Of a stretch of DNA of 64,000 bases, positions 61,878-64,000 are shown piece by piece. Source of the stretch: Actinoplanes sp. NBC_00393 (lineage in GTDB: Bacteria; Actinomycetota; Actinomycetes; Mycobacteriales; Micromonosporaceae); assembly GCF_036053395.1 (NCBI RefSeq), contig NZ_CP107942.1:8202501-8266500 (forward strand). The letters run 5' to 3'. Every line of letters begins with the position of its first letter. The first letter of the stretch is position 1. Under the pieces are notes generated by a model. It had not been told where the DNA came from and did no database searches. It worked only from the letters and a program-made list of their open reading frames with translations. Position numbers and translations under genes: made by a program.

Positions 61878-63266
61878 ATGGATGACGACGTCGATCTGGC
61901 GGTGGTGGGCTCCGGCGGCGCGGCGATGGCGGCCGCGATCGCCGCGCGGCAGGCCGGGGCCAGTGTGGTGCTGGTCGAGCGGGCCGTGCTGGGCGGCACC
62001 TGCGTGAACATCGGCTGCGTGCCGTCGAAGACGCTGCTCGCGGCGGCCGGCACCCGGCACGCCGCGCTGGCCAACCCGTTCCCCGGGGCCCCGACGTCGG
62101 CCGGCGGCGTCGACCTGGCGGCGCTGGTCGGGCAGAAAGACGACCTGGTCGCACAGCTGCGGCAGACCAAGTACGCCGACGTCGCCGCCGCCTACGGCTT
62201 CGAGGTCCGCCCAGGCCAGGCGACCTTCACCGACGGAGACACCCTCACCGTCGACGGGCAGCCGCTGCGCGCTCGCGCCTACATCATTGCGACCGGCGCC
62301 GAACCCGACCGCCCCGAGCTCCCGGGCCTGGACCAGGTGGACTTCCTGACCTCGACCACGGCGATGGAGCAGCAGGTGCTGCCGGAATCGCTGGTCGTTC
62401 TCGGTGGCGGGTACGTCGGCATGGAGCAGGCGCAGCTCTTCGCCCACCTCGGCACCCAGGTCACGGTCGTGGGCCGGCTGGCGCCGCGCGCCGAGCCCGA
62501 ACTCGCCGCCGCGCTGGCAGAGGTGTTCGCCGCCGACGGGATCACCGTGCTCGAGGAGCACGCCACCGCAGTGGAGACCATCGACGGCGGCGATGCGGTG
62601 CAGGTCGTCACCGCGTCCGGGCGTCGAGTGCGCGGGCAGCGACTGCTGGTGGCCACCGGCCGCCGGGCCCGCACCGACGGCCTGCACCTGGCCGCCGCCG
62701 GGGTGAAGACCGACGAACGCGGCTTCGTCGTGGTCGATGAGGCGCAGCGCACCGCCAACCCGCGGGTGTACGCGGCCGGTGATGTCACCGGCGCCCCGCA
62801 GTACGTCTACGTCGCCGCCGCGACCGGGCGGGTCGCAGGGGTCAACGCCCTGGCCGACGTCGGGGCGCGTCCGGCCATGGTGGACTACACAGGACTGCCG
62901 TCGGTGGTGTTCACCCGCCCGCAGCTGGCCTCGGCCGGGCTCACCGAAGCCGACGCCCTCGCGGCCGGGCACGACTGCACCTGCCGGGTCCTCGACCTGG
63001 CCGACGTGCCGCGTGCGCTTGTCAACCGCGACACCCGCGGCGCTGTCAAACTCGTCGCCGACGCCGTCACCGGCCGGGTCCTCGGTGTGCACGCCCTAGC
63101 CGACGGCGCCGGGGAGATGATGCTCGCCGCCACGTACGCCATCCGGGCCGGGATGAGCGTCGACGACCTCGCCGACACCTGGGCGCCGTATCTGACCATG
63201 GCCGAAAGCCTGCGGATCGTCGCCGGGACGTTCCGCAACGAACTGCCGACCTCCTGTTGTGCCTGA
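61878..63266 (+). CDS. merA: Mercuric reductase MerA
   Basis: 462 residues from ATG 61878, with AAAGG 6 bases upstream. It reduces Hg(II) to Hg(0) with NADPH. FAD-binding VVGSGGAAMAAAIAA opens the protein. The redox disulfide is GGTCVNIGCVPSKT near residues 41-50, and the second nucleotide site is VVLGGGYVGMEQAQL. Near 310 comes the FAD contact YAAGDVTG. The C-terminus ends TSCCA, the vicinal Cys pair that hands mercury to the active site. It lacks the N-terminal HMA (NmerA) domain. Confidence 0.96.
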   Translation: MDDDVDLAVVGSGGAAMAAAIAARQAGASVVLVERAVLGGTCVNIGCVPSKTLLAAAGTRHAALANPFPGAPTSAGGVDLAALVGQKDDLVAQLRQTKYADVAAAYGFEVRPGQATFTDGDTLTVDGQPLRARAYIIATGAEPDRPELPGLDQVDFLTSTTAMEQQVLPESLVVLGGGYVGMEQAQLFAHLGTQVTVVGRLAPRAEPELAAALAEVFAADGITVLEEHATAVETIDGGDAVQVVTASGRRVRGQRLLVATGRRARTDGLHLAAAGVKTDERGFVVVDEAQRTANPRVYAAGDVTGAPQYVYVAAATGRVAGVNALADVGARPAMVDYTGLPSVVFTRPQLASAGLTEADALAAGHDCTCRVLDLADVPRALVNRDTRGAVKLVADAVTGRVLGVHALADGAGEMMLAATYAIRAGMSVDDLADTWAPYLTMAESLRIVAGTFRNELPTSCCA

Positions 63267-63546
63267 CAACCGGCGCGGCGGCGGCCGCGGTGTGCTGTGG
63301 GCGGTCGGCGCCCTGGCCGTGTGCTGCACCGTGCACCTGCTGCTGCTCACCGGCGGCCTGGCCGGCATCGGCGCCGCCCTGGGTGTGCTGACTGGTAACG
63401 CAGTGCTTGCCGTCGCAGGCGCGGTCATCACCGCGATCGCCGGTGTCGCCTTTGCCCGGCGCTGGCGCCGCAACCCTGATCCCGGCGTGCCTACTGGCCG
63501 CCCACCGACCCGCAACGACAGGAGCGAATGTGACCAGCAGCGGTAG
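63259..63546 (+). CDS. Small membrane protein with CC pair, MerT/MerF-like transporter candidate
   Basis: 95 residues from a GTG overlapping the merA stop by 8 bases. Two helices: LWAVGALAVCCTVHLLLLTGGL and VLAVAGAVITAIAGVAFA. The adjacent cysteines in helix 1 are the Hg(II) entry site of MerT, MerF and MerC-type importers. It lacks their second periplasmic Cys pair. An importer role is inferred from this pair and from its place between merA and merB. Confidence 0.7.
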   Translation: MPDNRRGGGRGVLWAVGALAVCCTVHLLLLTGGLAGIGAALGVLTGNAVLAVAGAVITAIAGVAFARRWRRNPDPGVPTGRPPTRNDRSECDQQR

Positions 63547-64000
63547 CGACGGCGACCTTGCCACGGTGCTGGCCCGCGCCGGGCTGCCCGCCGACAACCT
63601 GCTCGCGCGCCAGGCCGCGCTGCCCGCACCGTTGCGCGACCTGCACCGGCTGGTGCTGGCTGGCTTCGCCGCCACCGGCGCGCCCCCGGCCCCGGCCGAC
63701 CTGGACGCCTGGGCGAGCGTCCACGGCGTGGATCTGCGGCACGCGCTGCGCGAGCTCGGTGACACCGAGCTGGTGTTCACCGACGCGGACGCCACCGCGG
63801 TCACCGGGGCGGTGCCCTTCGCCGCCGGCGTCTCGGCTCATCGGGTTGCCATCGCCGGCGGCCCGCAGGCCTTCGCCAACTGCGCCGTCGACGCCCTCGG
63901 CATCGCGGCGATGCTCGACCGCGACATCACCATCACCTCCACCGACCCGGGCAGCGGCGAACCGGTCACCGCCACCAGCCGGGCCGGCCGGTGGAGCTGG
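63530..64000 (+). CDS. merB: Organomercurial lyase MerB (cut by window end)
   Basis: 157 residues before the window ends, from GTG 63530 with GGAG 5 bases upstream. An N-terminal winged-helix-like region is followed by NCAVDALGIAAML, holding the first catalytic Cys of MerB (Cys96-like), and DRDITITSTDPGSGEPV, the following conserved block. The second Cys and the Asp99-like residue can only be partly judged. It cleaves the C-Hg bond; the Hg(II) produced is then reduced by MerA. Overlaps the transporter gene by 17 bases. Confidence 0.9.
   Translation, partial: MTSSGSDGDLATVLARAGLPADNLLARQAALPAPLRDLHRLVLAGFAATGAPPAPADLDAWASVHGVDLRHALRELGDTELVFTDADATAVTGAVPFAAGVSAHRVAIAGGPQAFANCAVDALGIAAMLDRDITITSTDPGSGEPVTATSRAGRWSW

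Noticed and set aside
1..64000. CRISPR arrays, rRNA genes and insertion sequences
   Set aside because: No regularly spaced repeats, rRNA segments or transposase-like frames were seen on either strand when reading through the window.

Overview
The window is high-GC DNA with GTG/TTG starts, short operon overlaps, actinobacterial two-component Tad pilus genes and an actinobacterial tRNA-Arg(ACG) remnant. It most likely comes from a filamentous or Micromonospora/Actinoplanes-like actinomycete, but the genus cannot be fixed from the sequence. Much of it is accessory DNA.

Region 1 (about 0.1-15.7 kb) is a copper-handling island. It holds two P1B ATPases (CopA with a CPC motif, CopB with a CPH motif), a CopZ-like chaperone, an exported protein with two HxHP-bearing repeats, a CueP-family lipoprotein, a DUF305 lipoprotein, small His-rich membrane proteins, a CopD-like membrane protein under a TetR regulator, an L,D-transpeptidase, and a PLP synthase/MFS exporter pair. 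Two nearly identical CsoR-type operators (ATACCC-N5-GGGTAT) precede copZ and copB, although no csoR gene lies in the window. The island ends with a tyrosine integrase broken by a one-base frameshift, followed by a 42-base 3' fragment of tRNA-Arg(ACG) that is probably an attachment core.

Region 2 (about 15.7-45 kb) is an antiphage defence island. An OLD-family ATPase/TOPRIM nuclease diverges from a HamA/HamB pair (Hachiman). After a HAD phosphatase, a small membrane protein, an HTH protein and a candidate PD-(D/E)XK nuclease comes a 16.5-kb leftward operon of seven tightly coupled genes: N6 methyltransferase, AAA ATPase, small TOPRIM-like protein, S subunit, NERD-kinase-P-loop giant, unknown protein and 1783-residue ATP-binding protein. 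Its order matches the methylation-associated defence system (MADS, mad2-mad8). Two unrecognised genes flank its promoter side. Core orientation suggests that the defence DNA sits in tandem with the copper island at the same tRNA.

Region 3 (about 45-60 kb) has small hypothetical genes, two winged-helix regulators, a prepilin peptidase and a complete rightward Tad/Flp pilus cluster (CpaB-like SAF protein, CpaE-like, TadA, TadB, TadC, Flp pilin, three TadE/TadG-like pseudopilins). It ends in a 1165-residue membrane protein that joins LysM to a SARP/BTAD-type C-terminus.

Region 4 (about 60-64 kb) is a mercury cluster. A MerR-family regulator, a 50-residue zinc-ribbon protein and a VOC protein run left from a MerR-type operator. 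MerA, a small membrane protein with a Cys-Cys pair in its first helix, and MerB (cut by the window end) run right. No CRISPR array, rRNA, intact tRNA or insertion sequence was seen.
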